DNA of 64,000 nt from Terrimesophilobacter sp963702165 (GCA_963702165.1 OY969722.1:1860001-1924000); one strand, 5' to 3'; positions 31,012-40,372 are shown, numbered from the stretch's first letter. The notes: generated by a model from the sequence alone, not told the origin. Translations and numbers: made by a program.

Positions 31012-32013
31012 CTACTTCCTGAACCCGCTGGCGTCGAGGGTCTCCCGGATGACCCGGGTGAGGTCCTCGGCATCCGGCAACGCGGCCAGCTCGAGGGGTT
31101 TCGCATACGGCAGCGGCACCTCGGCGGCGGCGACCCGTCGGACCGGCGCATCAAGGTAGTCGAATGCGCCCTCGCCGATCGTCGCCGCGATCTCGGCACC
31201 GACGCCGTAGCTGAGCATGTCGTCCTCGAAGATCACGGCGCGGCTCGTCTTGCGCACCGAGTCGCAGAAGGTCTCCCGGTCGAGCGGTCGCAGGCTGCGC
31301 AGGTCGACAACCTCGATCGAGATGCCCTCCTCTTCGAGCGCGTTGGCCACCTCGAGCGCGGTCACCATGCCGCGCGAGTAGCTGACGACGGTGAGGTCGG
31401 TGCCCCTCTTGGCGACCGCTGCGCGGCCGATCTCGGCGACCTGCTCGCCATCCGGAACCTCGCCCTTGCTGTTGTACAGGGCCAAGTTCTCGAGAAACAG
31501 CACCGGGTCGTCGTCGCGGATGGCCGCGGTGAGCAGCGCCTTGGCGTCGGCCGGGGTCGACGGCGCCACCACCTTCAGGCCCGGGATGTGCGCGTACCAC
31601 ACCTCGAGGTTCTGCGAGTGTGTCGCGGCGAGCTGCTGGCCGCCGCCGCCTGGGGTCCGGATGACCATGGGCACGCTGGATTGCCCACCGAACATCCCGT
31701 AGATCTTCGCCGCGTGGTTCACGATCTGGTCGATCGCGATCAGGCTGAAGTTGAGTGTCATGATCTCGACGATCGGCCGAAGCCCGAGCATCGCCGCGCC
31801 GACCGCCGCGCCGACGAAGCCCTCCTCCGAGATCGGGGTGTCGACGATGCGTTTCGGGCCGAAGTCCTTCAGCAGGCCGGCGGTGATCTTGTACGACCCC
31901 TCGAAGACGCCAATCTCCTCGCCCATGACGAAGACGTTCTCGTCACGCTCGAGCTCGGCGCGGATGGTCTCCTGCAGCGCCTGTCGGTAGGTGATCACCC
32001 TCGGCTCGCTCAT
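31012..32013 (-). CDS. pdhB: 2-oxo-acid (pyruvate) dehydrogenase E1 beta subunit
   Basis: 333 residues; the transketolase-like pyrimidine half of E1. Motifs: VFVMGEEIGVFEGSYKIT, RIVDTPISEEGFVGAAVGAA, RTPGGGGQQLAATHSQNLE and VDLRSLRPLDRETF. It overlaps the E1 alpha stop by four bases and precedes E2 by 10 bp, so the three are one translational unit. The HSQ(S/N)LE loop is of the pyruvate/acetoin type. Confidence 0.94.
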   Translation of the reverse strand: MSEPRVITYRQALQETIRAELERDENVFVMGEEIGVFEGSYKITAGLLKDFGPKRIVDTPISEEGFVGAAVGAAMLGLRPIVEIMTLNFSLIAIDQIVNHAAKIYGMFGGQSSVPMVIRTPGGGGQQLAATHSQNLEVWYAHIPGLKVVAPSTPADAKALLTAAIRDDDPVLFLENLALYNSKGEVPDGEQVAEIGRAAVAKRGTDLTVVSYSRGMVTALEVANALEEEGISIEVVDLRSLRPLDRETFCDSVRKTSRAVIFEDDMLSYGVGAEIAATIGEGAFDYLDAPVRRVAAAEVPLPYAKPLELAALPDAEDLTRVIRETLDASGFRK

Positions 32014-33128
32014 CTGGCCATCACCGGCTCTCCCGGGTAGGCGCCCGGCATGTTGGCGACCTTGGTGGCGTAGCTGAACTCGAACAGCTCCTCCTCGCTG
32101 GGCAGCGGGCTGGCGTCGGCGAAGTCGACCGCCTCGGCGACGGTCTGCTGCACCTTCTTGTGCAGCTGTTCCTCTGCCGCGTCGTCGAGCACTCCCTGGT
32201 CGGCGAGCCGGGCGCGGAAGGCGGGGACCGGGTCGTTCTGCTTCGCCACCTCGACGTCGTCGGGATGGCGGTACTTCGCTGGGTCGACCACCGAGTGCCC
32301 GCGCAGCCGGTAGCTCAACGTCTCGAGGATCATCGGCTGCCGTTCGACGCGCGCGCGTTCCAGTGCCGCGAGTGCGGCGTCGCGCACCACGAGCGGGTCA
32401 TCGCCGTCGACGCGTTCGCCCGGGATCCGGTACGCCGAGCCCCTCTTATACAGGTCGGGCTCTGCGGATGCCCGGTCGACGGTCGTGCCCATCCCGAGTC
32501 GATTGTTGACGATCACATAGACGATCGGCAGTTTCCACAGGCCGGCGAGGTTGAGGGACTCGTGGAACGCCCCGATGTTGGTGGTGCCGTCGCCGAGGAT
32601 GCACATGACCGCCTCGGCATCCGGCGCCGGGTCGCTGCGATAGGCGATCGCGAGCGCTGCGCCTGTCGCCGGCGGGAGCTGGCCGCCGACGATGCCGTAG
32701 CCGCCAAGCATCCGGAGCTTGCTGTCGAACATGTGCATCGAGCCGCCGCGGCCACCGACAACGCCGTCGGTTCGGCCGAACAGCTCGGCCATCACCCGGC
32801 GCGGTTCCATGCCGCGGACGATCGCGTAGCCGTGGTCGCGATAGGAGGTGAAGAGGTAGTCCTGCGGTTGCAGCGCGGACATCAGGCCGACGACGGTGGC
32901 CTCCTCGCCGAGGTTGAGGTGGCAGTAGCCGCCGATCTTGGCACGCGCGTACATCTCGGCTGCCTTGAGCTCGAATTCGCGCACGAGCACCATCTGCTCG
33001 TAGAAGCTGCGCAAGGTGTCGGGGCTGTCTTCGGGTGGCTGTTTGGCGCCGGATGCCGCTTTGGCACGAGTGCGTGGTTTGGCTCCGGATTGCGGGTTTG
33101 CCTTCTCGCGCCGCTTGGGTTCCGCCAT
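32010..33128 (-). CDS. pdhA: 2-oxo-acid (pyruvate) dehydrogenase E1 alpha subunit
   Basis: 372 residues; binds thiamine diphosphate and decarboxylates the oxo-acid. The first 35 residues are a Lys/Arg/Pro-rich extension without homology; the domain then begins SFYEQMVLVREFELKAAEMY. TPP motif GDGTTNIGAFHESLNLA, with YRDHGYAIVRGM, GGRGGSMHMF and YRLRGHSVVDP. First gene of the operon. With phosphoketolase/Pta and Acs it makes this window rich in acetyl-CoA supply. Confidence 0.94.
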   Translation of the reverse strand: MAEPKRREKANPQSGAKPRTRAKAASGAKQPPEDSPDTLRSFYEQMVLVREFELKAAEMYARAKIGGYCHLNLGEEATVVGLMSALQPQDYLFTSYRDHGYAIVRGMEPRRVMAELFGRTDGVVGGRGGSMHMFDSKLRMLGGYGIVGGQLPPATGAALAIAYRSDPAPDAEAVMCILGDGTTNIGAFHESLNLAGLWKLPIVYVIVNNRLGMGTTVDRASAEPDLYKRGSAYRIPGERVDGDDPLVVRDAALAALERARVERQPMILETLSYRLRGHSVVDPAKYRHPDDVEVAKQNDPVPAFRARLADQGVLDDAAEEQLHKKVQQTVAEAVDFADASPLPSEEELFEFSYATKVANMPGAYPGEPVMAR

Positions 33129-33294
33129 ACCGGCCTCACTCCTTCGAATGACCCTGTCTCATCACAGTAGGCACGCTTCGAGTGGTGGTGGCTGACTTGC
33201 ATCGATCGCACAGGGAGCGGGCCTCGTGATCGGCGCGCGGCATCCGGACGATCGCGTAGGATGTGGGAGGTCATCCGGCAGTGCCGGAATGCCA

Positions 33295-33379
33295 GGAGGA
33301 TTCGCCTAGTGGCCTATGGCGCACGCTTGGAAAGCGTGTTGGGTGCAAGCCCTCGGGGGTTCGAATCCCCCATCCTCCG
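33295..33379 (+). tRNA. tRNA-Ser (anticodon GGA)
   Basis: Long class II tRNA: acceptor stem GGAGGAT/ATCCTCC, anticodon stem ACGCT/AGCGT around the loop TGGAAA (GGA anticodon), an extended variable arm (TTGGGTGCAAGCCCTC) and T arm GGGGGTTCGAATCCCCC. The CCA end is not encoded. Confidence 0.97.
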
Positions 33380-33387
33380 CAGAAGAA

Positions 33388-33415
33388 ATGCCGGTCCACC
33401 CAGGTGGGCCGGCAT
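33388..33415 (+). terminator. Terminator of tRNA-Ser
   Basis: Stem ATGCCGGTCCACC/GGTGGGCCGGCAT starting nine bases after the tRNA, followed by TCGTCGTTTCTC. Short T-tract, so moderate efficiency is expected. Confidence 0.8.
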
Positions 33416-33464
33416 TCGTCGTTTCTCTTCCGTGTTGTCCGCTCGCGACTGCGACGATGGACCC

Positions 33465-33899
33465 ATGGCGCAGTACGAGAACAAGACGAAGCCCACGCAG
33501 GTCACGGCCTCGGAGTTCATCGCGCACGTCGAACATCCGGTGCGGCGAGCTGACGCCGAGACCTTGGACGACATGTTCAGGCGGATCACCGGCCAGGAAC
33601 CGGTGATGTGGGGTCCCACCATGGTGGGCTATGGCCAGTACCACTACGAGTACGACTCTGGCCACAGCGGTGACGCCTTCGCTGCTGGGTTCTCCCCGCG
33701 GAAGGCGAGCCTGTCGCTGTACGGCATGACCTGGCAGCCGGAGGCTCCGGAGCTGCTGGCCAAACTCGGGAAGCATCGCGTCGGCGCCGCGTGTCTGTAC
33801 GTCAACAAGCTCGCGGACGTGGACCTCGACGTCCTGGAAGAGCTCATCCGCACCGGCTACCGGTACGTGACCGAGGAGCTCGACCAGCCGCGTTCCTGA
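33465..33899 (+). CDS. DUF1801 (YdhG-like) domain protein
   Basis: 144 residues, soluble. The N-terminus reads MAQYENKTKPTQVTASEFIA; then VEHPVRRADAETLDDMFRRI, PVMWGPTMVGYGQYHYEY and a C-terminal VDLDVLEELIRTGYRYVTE, which match DUF1801 proteins (frataxin/CyaY-like fold). The function is unknown. ATG 33465 is the first start after the tRNA terminator; no strong ribosome binding site is seen. Confidence 0.85.
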   Translation: MAQYENKTKPTQVTASEFIAHVEHPVRRADAETLDDMFRRITGQEPVMWGPTMVGYGQYHYEYDSGHSGDAFAAGFSPRKASLSLYGMTWQPEAPELLAKLGKHRVGAACLYVNKLADVDLDVLEELIRTGYRYVTEELDQPRS

Positions 33900-33934
33900 C
33901 GGGCGGCCGTTTCAAAACGCCGCGCCTTAAGCGC

Positions 33935-34002
33935 CGATCCGCGCCTCGTGCGGTCATCCGCGGCAGGTGCGCCGGGCGCGGATGTCCGCAACGGGCGCGG
34001 GC
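33935..34002. repeat. Palindromic repeat, family B
   Basis: A GGGCGCGGATGTCCGCAACG + GGCGCG unit at 33974-33999, preceded by partial inverted partners (GATCCGCGCC; GGTCATCCGCGGC). It fills the gap between the DUF1801 gene and the protease gene, whose promoter must lie in 34003-34120. Confidence 0.72.
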
Positions 34003-34131
34003 GTGCGTCGCGAAGCCTGAGTGTCAGCCGTGTGCCGGGCCGGGTCCCTTGCGGTTAACGTGACACGACCAGGACTCAACGTCCCGTCAGATCAGACGCG
34101 TTCACAAGACGCCTGCTTCAAGGAGGAAGCG

Positions 34132-35007
34132 ATGCGAAAACTATTACTCGTGCTCGTCGCTGCGTTTGCCATGATCCTCGGCTACGCGGCACCAGCATCC
34201 GCCATCACCGGAAACTTCGTCGAAGACAACGAGCACCCGTTCGTCGGCCTTGTCGTCTTCTACGACGATGCCGGGCAGTTCAGTCACCGCTGTTCCGGTT
34301 CCCTGCTGACCCCAACGGTGTTCCTGACCGCCGGCCACTGCACGCAGGGCGTGTCGACCGCGCGCGTGTACTTCCAGCAGGACGCGGGCGCCAACTTGGA
34401 CCCCGTCACCGGCGTCGACCCGATAACCGGCTACCCGGAGACCTGCGCGGCCGGAACGCTCGGGGTGCTGTGCGCGACCTCCGATGAGCTCTACGACTTC
34501 GGATTCTCCCTCACACTGCCCAACACGATGGACGCTGGCATCGTCGTGCTCGACCAGCCGATCATGCTCGCCGAATACGGCTCGCTGGCTGTGGCCGGTT
34601 CGCTGGATCAGTTTGCGACAGCGCGCGGTCAGAAGAACCTCACCGTCACCGCGAGCGGGTACGGTCTCACCGAGTCGAACCCGGTCAAGTTCACGTCGTT
34701 CCGGGAGCGGCTGATGGCTCAGGCGAAGATCACCAACCTGCGCAGCGCTCTCACCGACGGGTTCAACCTGCAGACCAACGGCAACGGTCTCGGCAAGGGT
34801 GGGACCTGCTCCGGCGATTCCGGCGGTCCGGTGTTCTACGGCGGGTTCGAGTCGAACACGATTGTCGCCGTCACCTCGTTCGGCCTGAACCAATGGTGCC
34901 GTGGCGTGGACTTCTCCTTCCGCACCGACCAGACCGCGGTGCTCGAGTGGATCGAGTCGGTGATCGGTCCTGAGGAGTTCGCCCAGATCGACTTCGTGAC
35001 GATCTAG
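34132..35007 (+). CDS. Secreted trypsin-like serine protease
   Basis: 291 residues. A Sec signal peptide (MRKLLLVLVAAFAMILG, cleavage after APASA, about residue 24) is followed by an S1 protease domain with LTAGHC (His), MDAGIVVLD (Asp) and GTCSGDSGGPVF (Ser nucleophile and oxyanion loop). Three cysteine pairs are plausible (CSG/HC, CAAG/LCA, GTC/QWC). ATG 34132 has a strong AAGGAGG at the right distance. No propeptide-like insertion and no anchor are seen, so it is probably released outside the cell. Monocistronic. Confidence 0.92.
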   Translation: MRKLLLVLVAAFAMILGYAAPASAITGNFVEDNEHPFVGLVVFYDDAGQFSHRCSGSLLTPTVFLTAGHCTQGVSTARVYFQQDAGANLDPVTGVDPITGYPETCAAGTLGVLCATSDELYDFGFSLTLPNTMDAGIVVLDQPIMLAEYGSLAVAGSLDQFATARGQKNLTVTASGYGLTESNPVKFTSFRERLMAQAKITNLRSALTDGFNLQTNGNGLGKGGTCSGDSGGPVFYGGFESNTIVAVTSFGLNQWCRGVDFSFRTDQTAVLEWIESVIGPEEFAQIDFVTI

Positions 35008-35084
35008 TACGTCGACGGATGCCGGTCGCAACGGTGCGGCCGGCATCCGCCTTCCGTTCGGCCAGCGCGCTCCGTTCGGCCAGC

Positions 35085-35217
35085 GCGCCGGCTCCGGACA
35101 TCCGCGCGCCGTCCGACAACCCGCGCAGTTCCGGACAGCCGCGCGCGTCCGCCCGACCGCGCCGGTTCCGGACAACCGCGACAGGTGCGCGGGGCGCGGA
35201 TGTCCGGACGGGGCGCG
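35085..35217. repeat. Palindromic repeats, family B, multi-unit cluster
   Basis: Several half-units TCCGGACA(T)CCGCGC on the left and GGGGCGCGGATGTCCGGACG + GGGCGCG at 35191-35217 on the right, separated by degenerate copies. The right end abuts the stop of the next gene (35218). Located between convergent genes, so it may terminate both. Confidence 0.72.
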
Positions 35218-35547
35218 TCAGGCGATCGCGGCCCACTCCTCGCCGTTGATGATGATGACGCACACCAGCGAGGCCAGCAGGATCAGCCCGAACAGGATGG
35301 CGAGGGTGATGAGCCGCACGCGCTGGCGGAACACCAGCAGCCTCACGCCGATCATCGCCAGGTACAGCGCGAGGACGATCGCGAACCCGGTCCAGGCGAC
35401 TGCCGGGTTGAGCACCGACAGCCAGGCGAGCATGCCCGCGCAGATCGCCGTCAGGATGCCGCCCATGACAAGCCAGATTGCCCCGGATGACGTGCGCAGG
35501 GAGGGCTGGTTGCCAACCTTGGTTGGGTCGAACTCACCGCCCGACAT
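35218..35547 (-). CDS. Small three-helix membrane protein, function unknown
   Basis: 109 residues: a hydrophilic start MSGGEFDPTKVGNQPSLRTS, then helices AIWLVMGGILTAICAGMLAW, WTGFAIVLALYLAMIGVRLL and LITLAILFGLILLASLVCVI. GGAGGTGAGC precedes the ATG at 35547. It resembles short actinobacterial membrane proteins of unknown role. Its 3' end touches a family B repeat. Confidence 0.72.
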   Translation of the reverse strand: MSGGEFDPTKVGNQPSLRTSSGAIWLVMGGILTAICAGMLAWLSVLNPAVAWTGFAIVLALYLAMIGVRLLVFRQRVRLITLAILFGLILLASLVCVIIINGEEWAAIA

Positions 35548-35619
35548 GCTGCTCACCTCCACCCTGAGAGCGAGGCTAGGAGCGTCACCTGTGAGCCATG
35601 TCAGCGCCGACGCCTGGAT

Positions 35620-35710
35620 GTGCAGGAGATCCCTCGTTATGCAGGAGATCCGGGCCACGTCCGACACTTCTACTGGGATCCGGGCCCACTTGGCGTCGAA
35701 AGTCCTGCAC
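35620..35710. repeat. Palindromic repeat, family D, copy 2 (rearranged)
   Basis: Two direct TGCAGGAGATCC units (35621-35632, 35640-35651), the second continuing CGGGCC, then GATCCGGGCCC (35677-35687) and TCCTGCACAAC. Lies in the gap between the debranching-enzyme 3' end and the small membrane protein start, and may contain the latter's promoter. Confidence 0.55.
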
Positions 35711-35721
35711 AACAGGGGGCG

Positions 35722-37779
35722 CTAGGCGTCGGTCACGCGCGACGTGTCAACGCGACCACGGCCAAAGGCGTCGATCCGCCCCCATCGCCCCGGGATGTCG
35801 AGCAACTCCAGCCGGCCAATGGTCTCCGGAAGCGCGGGGTCCACGATCAGGTGCCCGTCCATCGGCTCGAGGCCGAGCATCGTGCGCAGCAGCAGCAGCG
35901 GCGCGCCGGTTGACCACGCCTGCGGACTGCACGCGGTGGGGTACTGCACCGGAAACTGGGTCATCGACTTCGGGTAGCCGCCGAACGCTTCCGGCAACCG
36001 GCCGTCGAAGAAGCGAGACGCCTCGAGGATGCCTGCCGCAACCAGCGCCGCCTCATCCTTGTAGCCGTAGCGCCGCAGGCCCCACGCGACGAACGAGCTG
36101 TCGAACGGCCAGATGGTGCCGTTGTGGTAGCCGATCGGGTTGTACCTGGCCTCCCCGACGGCGAGGGTGCGGATGCCCCAGCCGGAGAACAGCCGGTCGC
36201 TCATGAGGTGGTCGACGACGGCCTGGGCCTTCGAGTCGTCGACGATGCCGCTCCACAGCAGGTGGCCGATGTTCGAGGTGAGCGCATCCACCTGCCGCCC
36301 GTCCGGATCGAGGGCGAGCGCGAAGTACTCGCCGTCGGCGACCCAGAAGTCCTGGTTGAAGCGCCGCTTGAGGTCCGCGGCCTGCTTCTCCAGCTCGGCG
36401 GCGAACTCCGGGTCGCCCCACACCTCGCGCGCGAGTCGTGCCGCGCGCACCTTGGCGTCGTAGGCGTACCCCTGAAGCTCGCAGGTTGCCCGGGGGAATC
36501 CGGGCAGCTTGCCGTCGTGGAACGAGATCGAGTCCCACGAGTCCTTCCAGCACTGGTTCTCCAGCCCGGTGTCGGCGTTGCGACGCTCGTACGACACGTA
36601 GCCGTTGCCTTGCAGGTCCGCGTAGGTGTCGATCCAGTGCAGCGCTGCGCGCGCCTCGAACTCGAACTCCTTCACGAGCTCGACGTCGCCGGTCCACCGC
36701 TCGTACTCGTCGAGCAGGATCACGTACAGCTGGGTGGCATCGGCGGAGCCGTAGTAGGGAGAGTGCGGGCGCTCCTCGAACGCGGTCATCTCACCGAAAC
36801 GCACCTCGTGCAGGATGCGGCCGGGGTCCTCGTCCCGGAAGTCGTCGACCCGGGTTCCCTGCCGCAATCCGAGTTGCCGCAGCGTCGTGGCCGCCAGCTC
36901 GGAACTGAACGGCAGCACCTGCAGGCTCGTGAAGATGCTGTCTCGGCCGAACATCGTCATGAACCACGGCAGCCCGGCCGCCGGCAGGCTGTTTCGCCCG
37001 GCAGTCAGGGGTGAGAAGCGCAGTGCCGCCAGGTCGACGAGACTGCGCTGGTAGGTCCTGTTCAGGGTCTCCCAGTCACAACCGAGTCGCGGTGTCTCCT
37101 CCAGCCAACGGCTGAGTCCTTGCGCCATGTCCTGAATCGGCCGCCTGGTCTGCTCCGCGAGCGAACGGCCCTGCCCCTCGACCTGCTGGGCGCTCAGTCC
37201 GATGGCGACATCGAGCTCGGTCTTCCAGGTCTCGTGTGCGCCGATCGTGATCGCGAACGTCAACCCGTTCTCGTCCACCGTGCAGTCCTGGGACGACGTA
37301 ATGGCCGTCGATCGGCGATAGGTGTCGCGTTCGTATTCCAGGTGCAGCCCATCGCCCTCCACCCGCTTGGAGTACGACCCCTTCTTCTTCAGCGCGTCTT
37401 TCACCTCGAACAGGTCGGCAAAATCGGCATCCGCGTCGATGCGCACCGTGAGTTCGACCGCCTGGTCATCATGGTTCAGGATCGACAGCTCCTCGGTGAA
37501 GCCGTTCCCCACCGATCGCTGCCGGATGACCGACATGGTCGCGTTCACGTAGACGCTGCCGACCCCAGGCACGAGGAAGAACCGCGCCTGGAAATACTGC
37601 AGATTGTCGGTCGACAGCGACGTGAGTCGCTCGTCATTGATCGTGAGTACCCACTTCGACAGGAACCGGGTGTCGAACGAGAACAGCCCGGTCGGGTCGC
37701 TGGGCGACGCCTCAACGTCACCCACCTCATCGCTGACCACGAAGGTGTTGCCGTTCAGGATGCTGACCAGCTCGCTCAT
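35722..37779 (-). CDS. Glycogen-debranching-like (amylo-alpha-1,6-glucosidase family) protein
   Basis: 685 residues, soluble. The N-terminal beta domain (residues 1-200; NGNTFVVSDEVGDV, GLFSFDTRFLSKWVL) matches the N-terminal domain of bacterial debranching proteins. The C-terminal (alpha/alpha) barrel includes GLPWFMTMFGRDSIFTSLQ, YYGSADATQLYVILLDEY, CWKDSWDSISFHDG, GYHNGTIWPFDSSFVAWGL and PTACSPQAWSTGAPLLLLR. This fits glucosidases acting on branched or terminal alpha-glucans; the exact substrate is not shown. It overlaps the SCP2 gene by four bases and follows it in the same operon. Confidence 0.88.
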   Translation of the reverse strand: MSELVSILNGNTFVVSDEVGDVEASPSDPTGLFSFDTRFLSKWVLTINDERLTSLSTDNLQYFQARFFLVPGVGSVYVNATMSVIRQRSVGNGFTEELSILNHDDQAVELTVRIDADADFADLFEVKDALKKKGSYSKRVEGDGLHLEYERDTYRRSTAITSSQDCTVDENGLTFAITIGAHETWKTELDVAIGLSAQQVEGQGRSLAEQTRRPIQDMAQGLSRWLEETPRLGCDWETLNRTYQRSLVDLAALRFSPLTAGRNSLPAAGLPWFMTMFGRDSIFTSLQVLPFSSELAATTLRQLGLRQGTRVDDFRDEDPGRILHEVRFGEMTAFEERPHSPYYGSADATQLYVILLDEYERWTGDVELVKEFEFEARAALHWIDTYADLQGNGYVSYERRNADTGLENQCWKDSWDSISFHDGKLPGFPRATCELQGYAYDAKVRAARLAREVWGDPEFAAELEKQAADLKRRFNQDFWVADGEYFALALDPDGRQVDALTSNIGHLLWSGIVDDSKAQAVVDHLMSDRLFSGWGIRTLAVGEARYNPIGYHNGTIWPFDSSFVAWGLRRYGYKDEAALVAAGILEASRFFDGRLPEAFGGYPKSMTQFPVQYPTACSPQAWSTGAPLLLLRTMLGLEPMDGHLIVDPALPETIGRLELLDIPGRWGRIDAFGRGRVDTSRVTDA

Positions 37780-38171
37780 GAGGCGCCCCTCGTCTCTGCG
37801 GTGGGATCCCAGCCGGGAGGGGGGCTGGGGAAGATGCGTTGAATGATCACGAGCAGCTCGACGTTGCCGCGCGCGGCGAGCGCGCCCCGCAGCACCGCCG
37901 CGTTGGCGTTCGTGCGGCCGGCGACCAGGTCTTCGAAGGTCGACCGATCGCCGCGGATGGTGCAGTCGGCGGGTCCGGACTGATGGGTGACGGTCAGCCG
38001 GCCGTGATCGACGACCACCATCCAGGAGTCCGCGGCGTCGCCGTCGACAATCTCGAACCGGATGCTTCCGGCGACCTTGCGGAGCAGCGGCTCGTTTCCG
38101 CGCTCGCCGAGTTCCTCGAAGAATCGGGCCGGATCGTTGGAGGTAACCGGAGACGCCTGCGAATTGTTCAC
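37776..38171 (-). CDS. SCP2 sterol-binding domain protein
   Basis: 131 residues with an SCP2-type fold: SIRFEIVDGD, WMVVVDHGRLTVTHQSGPAD and FEDLVAGRTNANAAVLRGAL, the helix-rich end of the domain. Such single-domain proteins bind hydrophobic ligands; the function in actinobacteria is uncertain. First gene of a two-gene operon with the debranching-like enzyme (ATGA overlap). Confidence 0.82.
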   Translation of the reverse strand: MNNSQASPVTSNDPARFFEELGERGNEPLLRKVAGSIRFEIVDGDAADSWMVVVDHGRLTVTHQSGPADCTIRGDRSTFEDLVAGRTNANAAVLRGALAARGNVELLVIIQRIFPSPPPGWDPTAETRGAS

Positions 38172-38250
38172 CCGGTCAGGATGCGCGCCGCCTCATCTCC
38201 CGATCGTCACCCGGTACGGATGACTTGCAACGGCCGCCGCGTCCTTCGGG

Positions 38251-39519
38251 TCAGAGTCGTTCCTCGAGCCCCCAGGCCTGGCCGTAGCCGCCCTCCGCTT
38301 CCGACAACGCCATCAGGTCGAGGAACGGCTTCGCGTCGAACGCCTCTGGACCGAGCACCCCGACCCCCGACCACGTGCCGCGCGCCAGCAGCTCGAGCGC
38401 GATCACCGGGTTCATGGCCGTCTGCCAGACGACGCACTGGGACTCGTACTCGGCCATCGTCCACTCGTTGTCGGCGACGTGATACAGGTACACCTCGCGC
38501 GGATTGCCGTCCTTGCCCTTGCCGGTGACCCACACCCCCGCGCAGGTCTTGCCGGTCATCTGCGGGCCGATGGTCGCAGGGTCGGGCAGGGCGGCGGCGA
38601 CCACGTCGCGCGGGGCGACCATCACCGGACCGTCGGCCGAACGCACCCGGATCGGCACGGTCGAGTCGAGGTGCAGCTGGTGCAGCGTCTTCAGGATGCC
38701 GATGAACTCGGCCCCGAGCCCGTACTTGAAGGTGACGCGCTTGGCATCGAGCCAGCGGGGCATGAGCAGCACCTCTTCGTGCTCGACGTTGACGCACTCG
38801 ACCGGGCCGATGCCATCCGGGAAATGGAACACCTCTGGCTCGCTGAACGGCTCCGTGGTGTACCAGCCGCGGTCCTTCTCCCACACCACGGGTGGGTTCA
38901 GGCACTCCTCGATGGTGGTCCAGATGCTGAAGCTCGGCGCGAAGATCTCCTCGCCGGATTCGTCGCGCACCACCAGGTTGGCACCGTCGCGGGTGCCCAG
39001 CTCATCGACCTCGCTGAACAGATGGTCGACCGCGTACCGGGCGAAGACGTCGCTCAGCCCGGGCTCGACGCCGATGCCGACCACCGCGAGCCGTCCGGCC
39101 CGCTCCCAGTCCGGTGCCTGCGCGAACTGGTCGTCGCCGAGCTTGACATTGGTCTCCTCGTGCGGGTTGCCCGGATGCGGCTCGGACAGGCTCATCGCCA
39201 TGTCCAGGTAGTCTGCGTCGGCGGCCAGCGCGCCCGCGAAGATGGTCGGCACGAACTTCGGCTCGACGGCGTTCATCACGTGGGTGGCGTTGTGCTCGCG
39301 GGCGACGGATGCGACGTCGTCCGGATTCGAGGCGTCGATCCGAGCAGCCACGAACCGGCCGCTCTGCGGGCCGTGCCGTTCCTCGATCCAGGCGACGGTC
39401 GACTGTGCCCGGGCCAGGTCGTAGTCGGAGACGATCATCGTTTCGAAGAAGTCGCGCCGTGCGGCGATCTTCGCGATCGCGTTTCCGACGCCGCCCGCGC
39501 CAACCAAGAGAATCCTCAT
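38251..39519 (-). CDS. Saccharopine-dehydrogenase-family protein
   Basis: 422 residues, NAD(P)-binding Rossmann fold: MRILLVGAGGVGNAIAKIAA at the very start, then ATHVMNAVEPKFVPTIF and GIGVEPGLSDVFARYAVDH, as in saccharopine and lysine-6-dehydrogenases. Probably oxidises an amino-acid derivative; the substrate is unknown. ATG 39519 is chosen because it opens the Rossmann motif; the longer frame to 39600 has no homology. It stands alone. Confidence 0.85.
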   Translation of the reverse strand: MRILLVGAGGVGNAIAKIAARRDFFETMIVSDYDLARAQSTVAWIEERHGPQSGRFVAARIDASNPDDVASVAREHNATHVMNAVEPKFVPTIFAGALAADADYLDMAMSLSEPHPGNPHEETNVKLGDDQFAQAPDWERAGRLAVVGIGVEPGLSDVFARYAVDHLFSEVDELGTRDGANLVVRDESGEEIFAPSFSIWTTIEECLNPPVVWEKDRGWYTTEPFSEPEVFHFPDGIGPVECVNVEHEEVLLMPRWLDAKRVTFKYGLGAEFIGILKTLHQLHLDSTVPIRVRSADGPVMVAPRDVVAAALPDPATIGPQMTGKTCAGVWVTGKGKDGNPREVYLYHVADNEWTMAEYESQCVVWQTAMNPVIALELLARGTWSGVGVLGPEAFDAKPFLDLMALSEAEGGYGQAWGLEERL

Positions 39520-39550
39520 AGGCGGAAACTTACTCGTTTCGGCCGAGAAC

Positions 39551-40231
39551 TCACCCGGCTGACGACACCGAATCAGTTGCGAATCGGGCTTCGCGCTCAC
39601 GATTCAGTCGTATGGCAAACGGCGCCCACACGATTACCGCAATCCCCGCGCCGATCAGCGCGCCACCGATGGTGTCGCTGAGCCAGTGCACGCCGAGGTA
39701 GGTGCGGCTCCAAGCCATAGCGACGACGTAGACGGAGCCGACCACCCACAACCAGGTTCGGGCGAAGATGATCGCGAGCGCCACCGCAAGCGTCGCGGCG
39801 TTGGCCACGTGCCCGCTCGGGAACGACCCGAAGTCGCTCGCCACGAGCATCTCCTCCGGTCGTGGCCTGCCGAACACGGCCTTCAACCCCTGAACGACCG
39901 CGACGCTGGTGAGCAGCGCAATCGCGAAATAGAGCGCCGCCCACGGCATCCGGAGCACGAGGAGCACGGCGATCACGCCCAGCGGCACGAGGGTGTTGGC
40001 GAACCAGCCCCCGCCGATGAAGTTGAGGAACAGCGCGGGGACCTCCAGATACGGCACCCGGTCCTCGAGGATCTCCTTCATCCACTCGGTGTCGAGCAGC
40101 AGCGGCTGGTTATGGCGCACGAAGACGATCACCCCGAGCAGCACCGCCAGCACGACCGCGACCAGGCCGCTGACCAGCGGCCAGTGGCGGGTGATCCAGC
40201 TCGCCTTGCGTCTCGACTCCGGCCCCTGCAT
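39551..40231 (-). CDS. PAP2-family membrane phosphatase
   Basis: 226 residues with five to six membrane helices and the three PAP2 phosphatase motifs in order: KAVFGRPRP, FPSGHVANA and SRTYLGVHWLSD. It probably hydrolyses a lipid phosphate (undecaprenyl pyrophosphate or phosphatidate) on the outer face of the membrane. It lies 31 bp after the divergent-facing start of the saccharopine-dehydrogenase-like gene on the same strand and may be independently transcribed. Confidence 0.9.
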   Translation of the reverse strand: MQGPESRRKASWITRHWPLVSGLVAVVLAVLLGVIVFVRHNQPLLLDTEWMKEILEDRVPYLEVPALFLNFIGGGWFANTLVPLGVIAVLLVLRMPWAALYFAIALLTSVAVVQGLKAVFGRPRPEEMLVASDFGSFPSGHVANAATLAVALAIIFARTWLWVVGSVYVVAMAWSRTYLGVHWLSDTIGGALIGAGIAVIVWAPFAIRLNREREARFATDSVSSAG

Positions 40232-40324
40232 CCCTTCAGGCTAGAACCGGTGGCTCGGCCGGCCGCGAATTGCGGCAAGTTCGGGGTAACACGTCAGGCG
40301 CACCTGCACATTGCCTCAGGTCGT

Positions 40325-40354
40325 GGGGGTCTCGACAGGCTCGAGAACCGGCGG
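40325..40354. repeat. GTCTCGACA-type REP half-element
   Basis: GGGGTCTCGACAGGCTCGAG followed by AACCGG, 20 bp upstream of xylB. The same core forms a full palindrome at 51733-51788. It lies where the xylB promoter is expected. Confidence 0.6.
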
Positions 40355-40372
40355 GTCGGCCACACTGGATTC

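Noticed and set aside
39686..40372. N-terminal extension of xylulokinase
   Set aside because: This part is antisense to the PAP2 phosphatase gene and has no homology; kinase motifs begin right after ATG 40373.
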